A stretch of 64,000 bases of DNA from Warburgia ugandensis (lineage: Eukaryota; Streptophyta; Magnoliopsida; Canellales; Canellaceae), in the NCBI GenBank assembly GCA_035236585.1, contig CP141136.1:51043136-51107135 (forward strand), in the 5' to 3' direction. Below are positions 51,201 to 63,809 of the stretch, piece after piece. The notes beneath the pieces are model-generated. The model was not told the origin of the DNA. It did no database searches and saw nothing but the letters and a program-made list of their open reading frames with translations. Every line of letters begins with the position of its first letter. The first letter of the stretch is position 1. The position numbers and the translations under genes were made by a program.

Positions 51201-54200
51201 TGCGACGACCCAGGTTTTTGTAACACATTTTTCAAAGGCAATGCCTTTATTAGTAAAAAAAATTTTTTTTTGCAAAACAAAGCTGTGAAAATTCTTTTCT
51301 TTAGAACTTGTTTTGAAAAACCCAAGTCATCACTTCATACATAACATAAGTAGAATTTTTGTACAAGATAAAATTCTATTGAAGGAATATACTTTTATTA
51401 AATTCCCCAATCCATCCAGTGGTTCACAGTACAACCCAATTCCATTACAATACTTGTCCAAATTACATAATCCAAAGCTCACCATACAATGAAACTCTCA
51501 TTACAATATAATTCTCTCAACCAAACAAAATACATGTCTTCTAGGGTATACCCTGATGATTATTCTCCTAAGTCTTCTTCAATCTTGAGCTCCTAATTCT
51601 CCTTCTCTGTATTTGAGATATTGTAAATATTGAAACATTTACAATATCTCAGCAAGGTATGCTTGGTAGGGGATTCAAGAAGCATAATAATTTGACAGTA
51701 TAATCCTAATACTTCATAATCCCATTATTCATACTCATGGAGCAATCTCTTTACTTTGTCTTATATGTACATCCTTACACATACATATGGTATACTGTGT
51801 ATATATATATACATACAGTCAAAACTGTGAAAAATAGTTAATATCTCAAAATATAATCATACCCAGCTTATGTTGAGTTGATAAATCATCTAGACTCGAT
51901 TATCTAGCATCTCATCATGCCATATCATAAGGCATTTCACTATGCCATGCATCATAATGCAAAAGTACTCAAAGGACTACTATGCTGTAGTCTGATCCGT
52001 ACTAGCGCTCTCGGATAACTACTTTTGTACTCCACATATACCATGTGTGAAAAATCATCTACGTCATGTCTATATGGGGAGACTGATCATCCCAGTGGTG
52101 GCATTCCCATAATTGCCCCACATGACATTTTGCCTCTCTTTGGGCACAGTATCATCATATATATCACATTTCGAAGAGCGGGTCCTAACTCTCCTAGCAT
52201 AGCATCCTCAGGCCTATGCCTATTTAAAACAAAACAACAAACCACAATGCTTGTATGTAAAGTAATCTTTTTACTTATCAAACGTCTTGTCTATTAATAT
52301 AATCATCCTCGTGGTTTTGTATTCTTATACTGAGCATAGGATTTTACTTCAAACTTAGGGATCATCATTTACAATGAATGATACCATGTTCATACAAGTT
52401 TAGGGATCACCATTCTATATGAATGATTCTAATGTATTGATTTTATACTTATTAGACAATCTATCTGTTTATGTATGGCTAGAATACCTTTTAGTTCCCT
52501 ATTCACTTTGGGTTTTCCACAATTCAAACTTAACCATTTCATATGTGTTTTAGTTGGATCATAAGAGTTTTCAATGGATTTAATACAAGTACTAACATTA
52601 CACTTATCAACATTTCTAGACATAAGATCATGTATTCAACATGTACATCTCATGTATATGCATTCATAAAATCCTCCTACCTTCAAATAGTGATTCATCT
52701 CTTCAAATCTTCCATTATCTTGATTGACGCATGAAATCTGTAAAACCATACATACTGTCAATATTTATACAATCTGAATAATCCTATGTTTTTTATCCTA
52801 TCTACATTCTTTGTCTAATCTTGTCCTTTGATATAAAGGATCAAGATCTTGTGTCTTATCATGACCTATCTCCCTCATATAGTATTGATTAATAGATCTA
52901 ATGGTCAGAATGATCTTCTAATCATTCAAATCTATGTATTTTCTATTCTAAGTCTTTGTGTATTCCTTTCTTTAATCTTGATATTTCATAGATCCTTGAT
53001 CAACAATTTATACTTGTTGATAAAGATCAAGGGCTTAGATCTTCTATCATATAGTTCTTCTTTGATCTAAGTTTAGTTGTTTGATCATCCCTAAAGAAGA
53101 GGATCTTGGTTCTTCTTTGATTCATATTTGATCAAGGGTTTGAATTCTATATCTAGATTTGTCTACTACATACATCCATAATAAAATATAACATTTAGAT
53201 TCTCAATGTTCTTAATCATTCTAGATCTTATGCATCTTGTTTGATCATCCTTATCTTACTTACAATTTTATTAGGATTAGATAATTTACTAACCATTTAT
53301 ACTCTTATTATTATTCAACTAGTTAATGTTTTACTAGTTGAAGATTACTTATTTCACCTTAAGTCTACACTGCTCCTCCTATTTCCAATTGGCTAAGGCT
53401 TACTAGTTGAATAGTTGAACACAAAGTAGTTACATCAATCCTCATGTAAGGAGGCATTTAGACCTCACAAATGTCAACAAAAAGTAGCGAAAGAGCAAGG
53501 CTCTATTAGAGAAGCCCCTTAAACACCATGTTCACTATTCACTAGAGTGACCATAGCTTAACCTTTCATAAGGTTCTTATGAGCATTTTAACCCTAAGTA
53601 CTCTTTCTAATTGATTTTAATTTAATCCATGAACATTTAAAATGTCATTCATGGGGTTTATTATTCTCCTAGTTTGGGCATGGATTTGATAATCCTTATA
53701 TTGTCCTACTAACTATAGCCCTTACTAATATTAAGTCCAAGTCATTCACTCATCTTAATTGTCTATGAATCTCTATATTTCATTAGATTTCATTTTTGAT
53801 GACTTATGAATATTGAGACATAACCACTAATTAAACAATTATATCTACTAACTTAAAGACAATTAAGATGCTTATACTATGCTCTGACAATTCAAATAAT
53901 CATAGACTTTAAATCATAAGAGAATTGTACATCTATATCATTCTAAGGGCATTTATACTCTAATATACTAACATGGATCCTAAGTTATAAAATACATGAG
54001 ATTTTACTACGAATCTAATGGAATAATGCTTAAACTCAAAATTTAAACTAACATGGCCCTAAGATAATTAAATCTATTAACCAAATAACAAACTATTAAC
54101 ATTTAGAGCATAGAATGCTAAATTTTAAGAATTACACTATCATGCGTTATAACATAAATCACATTTTCCATTATATTCTCAAAATAAAAGACAATTAAAT

Positions 54201-56393
54201 TGATTAGATTAAGATTATTAGAAACTTTTACTTATGATCCAACCATTAGATCTTAGATCTTTTCCTTTTTATCAAAGGTTTTACTTAATTTTAGTGCTTT
54301 TACTCCATTAAAGTCCAAAGATGATATCCCTTTGTTTTTGTCATATTTAATCCATGATTTAAATGGATTCCATCATAATCCCATTCACTCCATCAATCCC
54401 AAGGGTCTGAGCATATTTGATCTTATTGATCAAGTGGGTCCCTTTACATTTTTAGGGATTTTCTACCATAAAGGATAGATCCTTCAATTTATCTTAGATC
54501 TGTCCAAATAAATCATGGATATTACTTTATTTCAATATTATATCTTGAGTAAATCAAATCCCCCTTAGATCTTGAAGATCATGAAAATTAGAAGCTTAAT
54601 TCTTAAAAATAAAAAAAATTTGGAATTTTTTTTATCAATATTATGGATTCAGAAGAAAATAAACGTTACAAGCTTTCCATAACTTCTTTCCGATCTCAAT
54701 TTGGAGTTTAGATGACTCCACAATTGATGACTGAAGTTCACAGTCAACATTTAGCTAGGTGAGGTCATCACCTTGATGCACCAGATCATCTCCAGCATCT
54801 TTTGGAACAATCTACTCATGACTTTCGTCGACCTCTTGTAACAGAATAGGATCTATATATGTTTGTATTTTCAAACGATCCTCATGTCGGCGACGAAGGT
54901 GTTGATTGTATTGAACGAATACTAGATCGTTCAATTTCTTAGCGTGCAGCCTATTCTTCTTCTTAGTGTAGATCTAAGAAAAGAAGAAAAAAAAGAAGTA
55001 AATATAAATTTAGCATACAATGAATGTTATACTAAATTTTACTAATAACTATTTAATCTGGGCCTAGCGGAATGGATAGTTGGGATTAGTCGAGCAACGG
55101 GTCTAGTTGGGCGAACGATCACAAAGCTCCCGTCACGAAGACGCACGCAGTAATGCGCATCCCAAGAACAGTGCTGAAGCACGGTCGTTCCGTAGGATAG
55201 CGTTGCATGTGGATCATGCACATGGAGACCCTCCCACAGGGCACATTTCTATGTGGTGTCCTGGGATTCTGATCCTTTAAAGAAGATTGGACAATTCATT
55301 TTGGACCGTCTAAGCTCTCCATCATCCAAAATTGAAGGGTTCTTACCCTTACTTGATTTTTATTATTTTTCCCCTAAACTTAATTTTAGAAAAATTAAAA
55401 TTACATAAAATAACATAAAACAAATTGGAAAGGGTTTTCAGCTACCTGATTAGAGAAAAACTTCTGTTTTGCAATCCAAATTAAATGAATACCCACTTGA
55501 TGATAAGATAGCCCAAGAACCTCTTGTCTTGTGATTTCCATTGTTTGAACCGTTGGATCTTGAAATTGATTTAGGGATTTTATAGATAAGGTAGTCTAGG
55601 GTCATATGAATGGTGGGATTTATGAGTTTTGATTTGGAAGAAAGTGCCTAATTCAATTTAGGTCTCTTGTTCCAATCTAGAGAGAGGAGAGAGAAAGTGG
55701 AAGAAGAGAGGTTTTTGGTAGTTTTGGAAATTTAGGAAGGAATCTAGATCTGATTTTTTAGGTTAAGCAAGCTGATTTCATGTGAAATTTAATGAACATT
55801 TTTTAGGATTTTTGGGGATGCATTTATAGATGTTTTTGAATTTTTATAATTACATGCAATAATTATGTTTCAATTCTTTTGAATATTAAATTAACATTGA
55901 ATCCTCCATTACCACCTCCTCTCCATTAGCAGTTGGCAGTGGTTTGACCACTCATTACATGTTTTCTGGCCATTGGATTCCTTTGTTTGCCCCACAAAGG
56001 TGTGAAAAGACCATTTTGCCCTTTTATGTAGAAAAATCCGTTTTATTCTTTCAAACTTGGAATTGACCATACTTAGTGGCATTGGACTCGTATTTTCAAG
56101 TAAATTCTAAATATGATGTCTTAGGTCTTAGTTATGGGTAAAATTATCATTTTACCCTTTTATTCATAAAAATGGAGAAAATTAGGAGTTTTTCATTTTA
56201 ACTGGGAATTGAACGTACTGAGTATCATTTCAATCGGTTTTTCAAGTACATTCATAATTTTTAAGTTTTAAATTATGATTTAATCTTTATAAAAAATAGA
56301 ATTTCCAATAACCTAATATTCTAGCCCAAAATTTCTAAAAATTCAAACTAAATTGATTTTCTCAATCAATTTACAAAAATTGGGGTTATTACA
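51201..56393 (-). repeat. 3' LTR of LARD-like element 2 (5,193 bp)
   Basis: It runs from TGCGACGACCCAGG to GGGGTTATTACA. It aligns through most of its length with 21615-26512. The TATA box is at 55821-55828, and a weaker CpG-rich part lies at 55060-55260. Frames of 60-90 codons in it have no matching frame in the other LTRs. Confidence 0.9.
55821..55828 (-). promoter_or_regulatory. TATA box of the LARD 2 LTR
   Basis: On the minus strand it reads TCTATAAATGCATCCCC, at the same place as in element 1. Confidence 0.65.
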
Positions 56394-56396
56394 ATC

Positions 56397-56408
56397 ATCC
56401 CCCCTTCT
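56397..56408 (-). other. Polypurine tract of LARD-like element 2
   Basis: On the minus strand AGAAGGGGGGAT precedes the 3' LTR and follows GGACGAAATT, just as in the chromovirus. Confidence 0.8.
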
Positions 56409-58416
56409 AATAATTTCGTCCTGGAAATTTGCATTTCAACTTACTTATGAGTTTTCATTAAATCATTCATAAGTTTGTTCATGTTGCCTTGCCACTTAAG
56501 GAAACCTCCATTTCCTTTCATTCATAGTTCATATCACCTTCTCTTTCAAAGGCAAAATCACATTTTGGGGTCATTTACTAACATAAGCACACATCTCATT
56601 AATAATGCTAATGCATTAATCATTTAACCTGATTCTTTGCTAGACTTTCAAAAGGATTAATAACTCTTAAACTGAGTTACCCTTTTGTTCACAACATCCT
56701 ATTTATTGACTAGTTTACTAAATTTCTACTTCAAATCTTTCAATACTTCATATTTTTCCATTCTAACTTCTATTGCTCATCCATATTTCTTTTTAACATA
56801 TATAGTTTTGGAATATCTTCCCTAATATGTATAATCCTTAGACTATCTACCAAAATGACATGTTGCTTAATTCTACAATTTCAACTATTGTTCTTTATAA
56901 CAATCTTCCAATATTTGGAAGTAATTATCTCTTCTTGGTTCTTCCATTATTTGGAAGTACTTATCTCATTGCTGTTCTAGATAATCATACTCCTTTGCTA
57001 TTTCTTTCTATTGAAATTTTGTTTTCAGATCCTAATAGTTTCTTTGTAATAACTTCTTCCTCAACTTTCATTACTATTCTTATGCTATGATTTCCTCTTT
57101 ATTCATAACACTTGATTTTTTTATTCCTCCTTTTTAAGATTATGTATTTACTCATGCTTCTTTCAAGCATACTTCATAACTTTTCCATATACCAACCCTT
57201 TATTTTAATTATTCTTGATAATTCCTATTAAAAAGTCAATATTGACTTTGTAGTGATCCATATATTCTTCAAGTCTCAATAATCTACCATAAACTCTTTA
57301 TGGTTTGTGTAACCAATGGGAAGATTATACTTAAAAGAATATTTTTATAGTATGTTATACAATCAATAAGAGATAAATTTCTCTAATGGTCATGGTCATT
57401 AGTATCATCTTCCATCCTTGTTGGGTCAATTTCCATATCATTCTTAAAATTTTCACGACCCTAAACTTTACTTCTTCAAATCCACATTTATATTTACTAT
57501 GCAGTTGATAAGCTTTGTAAGTGTTTTAACATATTCTTCAATTGGTCATGATAATTTCATATGTCATCACCACTTATCCAATAACTCTCATTCTTGTCAA
57601 ATTTATAACTCAAAATTTGTTTTGATATCTCACTATAATTTTTCATTCCTAGCTCCCCATTGATGATAATAGGTTGGGAATAACTCATCCATGTGGAGTA
57701 AAGGGTACTTAATATGATTTATGAATAATCTCATTGATCCTTCATTCCTCTAATGTAAACTTATATAATCATTCCTTTGTCTACTAATCCTTAAAATTTG
57801 TTCTTTCCACTTATTCAAATCAGTTGATGTCATTTTCCTCTCAACTGCTATATATATTTCCTCATTCAAGCTCATGTTAGATTGAAAATCTCCAAAATAT
57901 CTTGAAATTTCTAACCACATATTTCTCCAAAATATGGATTTATACCTCATTCATAATCATCTCATTTGTCCAAAATTTACACTTAAGTTTAGTTGCCTAT
58001 ATTTATTTATAGTCCTTCATTTCTCATGGTCATTTCACCATTCTTTCAAAATGTATTTTTCCTTGTTATTTCCATAATTCTTTCAATATCACTAAATCTA
58101 TCATATAAGTAGAATCAATATTTCTAAATTCATGATATTAATATCCCTATTCATTTATAGATCTTCACTTTCCATTCTATCATCAATGCAAATTATAGTC
58201 CATAATTATTTTCATATTTCAATTCTATCATATAGTTGAATCAATATTCTTCTAAATTTTATCTCCATATTTATCTCTATTAAAAATCTTCTCATTCACC
58301 AATTTTGAAAATATTTACCTATCTCTTTAAATTCTTCTCAAATAAGATCTCTGTTTTGATGATTAATTCCTTTAACTAATTGTCATAATACTACATCTAT
58401 GTAGTAATTGCAGCTC

Positions 58417-58458
<42 letters not shown>
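58417..58458. repeat. (TTA)14 microsatellite
   Basis: Fourteen uninterrupted TTA units; the matching place in element 1 (near 29210-29260) has no such run, so it grew after the two copies parted. Confidence 0.95.
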
Positions 58459-58459
<1 letters not shown>

Positions 58460-59019
58460 GTTTGAATTTTGTAATAATTCGAAGGTTTTTAACTTTAGTA
58501 TCTATTTCACTTTTCCTATAAAGGTTGGATTTTATCCTTCTTCTACCTTTCCATCCTATTTTTCCAATTTACCCTATTTTTCTCTTAATCTCCATCATTT
58601 TATCTAGTAATAGTTGTATTAATGTATTTTACTTCTACAAGTATCTTTACTTAAGATTTTAGGTTAAACCTAAATATCATACATTACATCTTCCTCTAGT
58701 CTAAGGTTTTCCTTACTTGTTTCTAAACTTACTATTCCCTATATTGATATCATTAACTTACTAAGTAGTACTCCTAATTATTTTACTAAATACTATTTAC
58801 TTATACTCCACTAGTACTTCATGAGTTAATTACATTAACTCCTCACCTAACAAGTCAATCACATAACTCTTACTATACTCATTCTTAACTAATGAGCTAA
58901 TCACATAACTCATTCTCATAAAGTACTATCTTATTTCTTATTCACTCATTATTTCTCATCCTCTAATTGGATTGTCACCTTCATATTGGTTATAAGGGTA
59001 CTGTACTGTGACTGAATGA

Positions 59020-59036
59020 ATGGCTATGATACCAAT
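59020..59036 (-). promoter_or_regulatory. Primer binding site of LARD-like element 2
   Basis: On the minus strand ATTGGTATCATAGCCAT follows the 5' LTR start, matching the tRNA-Met-type site in element 1 with small changes. Confidence 0.75.
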
Positions 59037-59634
59037 TGTGAAGACCCAAGTTTTTGTAACACATTTTTGAAAGGCAGGGCCCTTAGTAGTATAAAAATTT
59101 ATTTTATTTTTGCAAAACAATGCAGCAAAAATTATTTTCTTTAGAACTTCTTTTGACAAACCCAAGTCATCACTTCATACATAACATAAGTAGAATTTTT
59201 GTACAAAATAAAATTCCATTGAAGGAATATAATTTTATTAAATTCCAAAATCCATCCAGTGGTTCATACTTCAACCCAATTCCATTATAATACTAATCCA
59301 AATTATATAATCCAAAACTCAAAGCTCACCATACAATGAAACTTTCATTACAATATAACACTCTCAACAAAACAAAATACATGTCTTCTAGGGGTATTCT
59401 CCCAAGTCTTCTTTAGTCTTGAGCTGCTAATTCTCCTTCTATGTATCTGAGATATAGTAAACATTGAAACATTTACAATATCTTTGTAAGATATGCTTGG
59501 TAGGGGATTCAAGAAGCATAATAATTTGACAATATAATTCTAATACTTCATAATACCATTATTCGTACTCATGGAGCAATCTCTTTACTTCGTCATATAT
59601 GTACATCCTTACACATACGTACGGTATATTATGT
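59037..59634 (-). repeat. 5' LTR fragment of LARD-like element 2
   Basis: It aligns with 51201-51800. The LTR at 59635 interrupts it and the rest lies outside the window. Confidence 0.88.
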
Positions 59635-60913
59635 TGTGACGACCTGGGTTTTCACATGCATTTTTAAATGCAAAACTAATTCCTAAGGCAGGATAGATCC
59701 CTATTTGAAAACACTTTTAGAAAAACAATGCAACACAAAAGAAAATCTTTCATTTTAAATTCATTTTGAAAACCTCGAGTGTCATTTACTTCCAAGATGG
59801 ACAAGGAAATTTTGAAAATGAAGAAAATCATACATATTTCCCAAGTCTATCCAATCACAGTGCACAGTCAAATTGTAATAATTACAGATACATGTCCAAA
59901 AGGTAGAGATTTTACTTACATTCATATTTGTCTCTTCTTCATTTACTTGATCGTGACACCAACATGTCCTGGAGTTTCTTCTAATCCTTTTTGGCCTTTT
60001 TGGACTAATTTGTAGAAATAATATATTTGGGTGAGTATTCCTCATACTCTGTAGGTGATCTGATACTGTTATTTCAAAAACACGGCATGCAACATGTATA
60101 AATTCAAGGAGCTTTCCATGTAAAACATCAGTAAGTTCCTTTTGTGTAAACATGTGTATTTGTGCATAAAACGTAAGCTCATTATTGCAATTTCAACCAT
60201 GGAATCCGTACACAAATCTAGTCTTCTAAATATGACTAAAATCATAAAGTAGAAATCAATAGATCTAAGTAATAAGATCACAACAAACACATCAAATCAA
60301 CGAGTCAAATATAATAATCATAAAACTCTTAAAGTAGTCATCATTCAAGAAGATGCTATTATCATGCACATGAGTCTCTCGACAAACACATCACACCAAC
60401 TGGTCACGAGTACTCGTATACGACCATCTCAATGCTATATGCATATCAATAACACTAAAATCATAGGGTCACTATGCTCACAATCTGTCACGACCCGGGT
60501 TTTTTATATGATGCAATTTTGATAAAAAGGCGAGATCTCTTGTTTTATAAGTATGAGATGCATGAAAATATTTTTCATTTGGAAAACAATCTTTCATAAA
60601 AACCCTGAGTGTGAAAACACATTCTCCAATAATTTAGCCATGGCAAAGTTTAAATCAATATCATTCCCAAGAAAGTGTTAGTCACAGCCCCAGCTATTAG
60701 AGAGTAACTACAACCAAGTAACATTGAAAGATAAGATAGGAGTTTACTTACTTGTACTTAGCCTGTATCTCCTAGTACAAACGTCCCTTGCCCTTAAGTA
60801 TTTACTTTATATCTGAAAAATGTTGAGGATTGGGTGAGTATATAATATACTCAGTAGGAGCCTATCACTACTAGTTTTATAAATGTATGAGATGTTTCAA
60901 AATCATATGCTCA

Positions 60914-61047
60914 TTCAAAACATGTGTATGTTTGAATACTCGAGTTCAATATCAGTATAAGAATCCATAATCAACTGAAATTCAAAATATGCGTATGTTT
61001 GAATACTCGAGTTCAATATCAGTAAAAGAATCCATAATCAACTGAAA
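60914..61047. repeat. 67-bp tandem duplication in the solo LTR
   Basis: The unit with GTATGTTTGAATACTCGAGT occurs at 60914-60980 and 60981-61047 with about three differences. Confidence 0.9.
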
Positions 61048-62655
61048 TTCTCATGACTTATAAGATCACATAATCCAAAACTGAAAGTATCATATATATA
61101 TATATATGATGACATCATGATATACAATAGATGCTTCATGGAGTCCAACTCATGGACCTCTAGTATGGTATGGTCGACCAACCTCATATCATGCATATGC
61201 AATGCACATAAATTCATGAAACCATAGGGTCTCACTATGCCCACGACCTCACCGCCGCGTGGTCCTCGGGTACCTAGGGACACAGGATCATATACCTCCA
61301 CGGGGCATATGACACTTCGACCCAGTGCCGTGACACCAGTGGTAGCCCCCTGTACCACATGCAGTCGAAGCAGGGACATGCCCTTTTTGGGCGTGGTACC
61401 CATCCACCTAATAGTGGTAGAGGCTGGGTGGCCAACCCACACCCCTTGGCATAGCATCCATGAGCTCACTAGCCCAAATCATGTATGATCAAAAACCTTT
61501 GTTCAAAACCAGTCCTCTTTGGGTCCCTCAAAACTTCCTGACCCTCGCCACTCCAGCGTCTTTTGGCAACCCTCAAGGACATGCAATCTTTGCAAGTATT
61601 TAAATCATGCAGTGTATGCAATTATTTGCAAAACATGTATGTGCATAATATATATGCAATCTTTTACGAAACATGTTTATGTACGAAACGTTTATCATAT
61701 GCATGTTGAATCTAGTCATGCTAAACAAGTCATATAATTATAACATATGTTCTCAAAACAATAATAGATCTTTTAAAAGAATCTAATAGTGATAAAGCAC
61801 CTACCTGGCTAAGTCGCGTTAACCCCTTTGTCCTCGTATGCTCCTGAACATGGTTTGGGGACTCAAGGTTAGTTTAACCTATCTTTAATGGGTTTAGAGC
61901 AGTTGGGTCTTATTACTTAGGCATTAGGGGTCCATCCCTATGCCTATGGGTGTCCTAAGGTCCTAATTGGGCCTTGGTATCCTCAGTTTTCCAAAGTTCT
62001 AGTAGCCACGCGCCACCATCCTATTCTAAGGGTCATGCCCTACTTTGATTGGGCCTTGATCATGGATTTTATGGTTTGGATGTGTCCGCGTCATCGATAC
62101 AGACACAATGCCTTTTGTGGCGCCTCAATCGTCTTTAGATCTCAAGTTATAAGCTTTTTAGTGTTGTATGTACATAGAGTATTTAAAGACAAAAAGTCGG
62201 AATGCTAGGGCACTGTGCGTCAGCGTCATGCGCCCTGCTTCCTTAAGTAACAAAAATTTGACGACAACTCCGTCCGTCTGTCCCTTTAGCCGGCACGTCC
62301 CTAGACGGGCCCGTTTGGTTTTTCAAACAGGCGTCGACATGGGACGTTCCTATTGGATCATCCCGCCTGTTAGAGACCTGGGTCGTCCTCAAGTCACCTT
62401 GGTTCGACCCTGTTGAACTAGTGCAGCCCTGGGGATGTCCCAGGGTCCTTGGTGGCTCTCCCAGGTTCCGTTTTGCATGGTTTTTCATGCAAAAACTTAG
62501 GGGAATTGAGCCTAGGACTATGGGTGAGATGGGTTTGGGGAGTTTTTGAGCATACCTGCTTCATGGGTGGTTTTCTCTCCACGTTTTCCCCTCTTGGTCA
62601 CTGCTCTACGATGGGTTTTCTCCAAGGTTTTGGGCTGCCATTAGAGGCACCCAAG

Positions 62656-62673
62656 AGCTCTATTTATAGAGCT
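62656..62673 (-). promoter_or_regulatory. Palindromic TATA box of the solo LTR
   Basis: The minus strand reads AGCTCTATAAATAGAGCT, the same 18-base palindrome as at 5511-5528. Confidence 0.75.
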
Positions 62674-63802
62674 TTTAAAGAGGGTTCTGGAGGGGTTCTA
62701 ACCGCCTTTGAATGGCGGTGGAGAAACCTCCAGAATGGCGGTGGTTTCTCCTTGAAACATAGCCGTTCCAGAAGGCTCTAGGAGGTTGAAGACGATGGGG
62801 TGCCCGTATCAAAACGGGCACCTGTGTTTTTCAAGTTAAGTAGTTTTTGTGAAATTTACAGTTTTGCCCCTGAACTTCAAAGGGCCATATCTTTCTCATT
62901 TTAACTCCATTTTGGGTGATTTTGGTCTCGTTGGATTCCTTTTTCCGAGACGCATCTAATGGAACCACTTTTAGGACCAAATTCTTGGGTTTAGTTAAGG
63001 CGACTAGTGAAATGACCAAAATGCCCTTTTCTTTAAAACTGAATTTTTCATTGCTAAACATGGAATTTCAATATTACAAAATTGGAGTCATTACACAATC
63101 AGCACATAGTTGGAATCATGTGGCTCCGGTATCTGGAGACCTACCCACCATAGCCTCCATGGGGACTATGGCTGTCCTTGAAAAGGGTGCCGTGAACACC
63201 TCTAGTAGTCTTCCTTGTTTACCATAATAGTCGAGGAAGGGACAATGCCATTTTTGGCAACGATACCATCCACCCTTTGGTGGTAGAGGGTGGGAGGCCA
63301 ACCCTGTACATAACAACCTTTCAGCATAGTGCCCACCAAGCTCAATAGCCCAAAAAGCATATATATATATAAAGAATCCAAATCTCAATCATTGTAAATT
63401 ATACAATTTATGCATTTATTTGCAAACCATGCGAGTGATGCATAAAATCAGTACATGCTAGTATCGCATTCAAAGCCATAAAACATCAAGACATTTCTGC
63501 ATACTCATATAAGAACATCATATCTCAAAAGCATGCTAAAAATGGTAATAAAGGCAAGATAGAGTTTAAGATGCATTTAAAAACTTAGTAGTAGCAGACT
63601 ACCTACCTCGATGTTCCTTGAATCGCGTTCTTCTGTACTTGACCCTGACCCATCTTTGTGAAACCCTAGGGAGCTTGAAATGGCCCCCTTGGCAGTGGGT
63701 GGGTGCAGCCTTTTCCATGCTGAAACCCTAACCTCCCGGATTTTGGGTGAGGGCAGCTAGAGAACAAGGAGATGGGTGATTGGGGAAAGAGGAGGAAGGG
63801 CT

Positions 63803-63809
63803 TTTTATA
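63803..63809 (-). promoter_or_regulatory. TATA box candidate of the outer LTR
   Basis: On the minus strand CTATAAAAAGCCC lies in a part that follows a GC-rich stretch, as TATA boxes do in the related LTRs. Confidence 0.5.

Larger units (their letters stand above)
56394..59036 (-). other. Non-coding internal region of LARD-like element 2
   Basis: The 2,643 bases are AT-rich and hold no retroviral motif that I can see. Parts align with 26513-30266, for example the GAGT/ACTC-rich leader near 58830-58930. A pure ATT microsatellite lies at 58417-58458. Confidence 0.75.
51201..59634 (-). mobile_element. LARD-like element 2, right end cut by a later LTR insertion
   Basis: On the minus strand the 3' LTR is 51201-56393, the internal region 56394-59036 and the start of the 5' LTR 59037-59634. 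ATAAG before 51201 is the likely left target duplication; the right one is out of view. The internal region has the polypurine tract, the primer site and the AT-rich content of element 1 but is 1.1 kb shorter. The LTR ends differ at about 8% of sites by eye, so it is older than element 1. No coding domain is found. Confidence 0.87.
60486..63095 (-). mobile_element. Chromovirus solo LTR (minus), 2,610 bp
   Basis: Its left end, TGTCACGACCCGGG, and right end, GGAGTCATTACA, are those of the chromovirus LTR at 5084-6938, and the first 300 bases align with that LTR in reverse. The duplication CAATC flanks it exactly (60481-60485 and 63096-63100). It is longer than the 1,855-bp LTR, partly through a 67-bp tandem duplication. 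No internal region is present. Frames of 80-143 codons in it overlap on both strands and have no domain. Confidence 0.92.

Noticed and set aside
61038-61469. A 143-codon minus-strand frame
   Set aside because: It lies within a chromovirus solo LTR, has no domain, and no frame of similar length is open in the related LTR at 5084-6938.
62449-62781. A 110-codon plus-strand frame
   Set aside because: It crosses the LTR core promoter region of a solo LTR, antisense to it, and has no recognisable domain.
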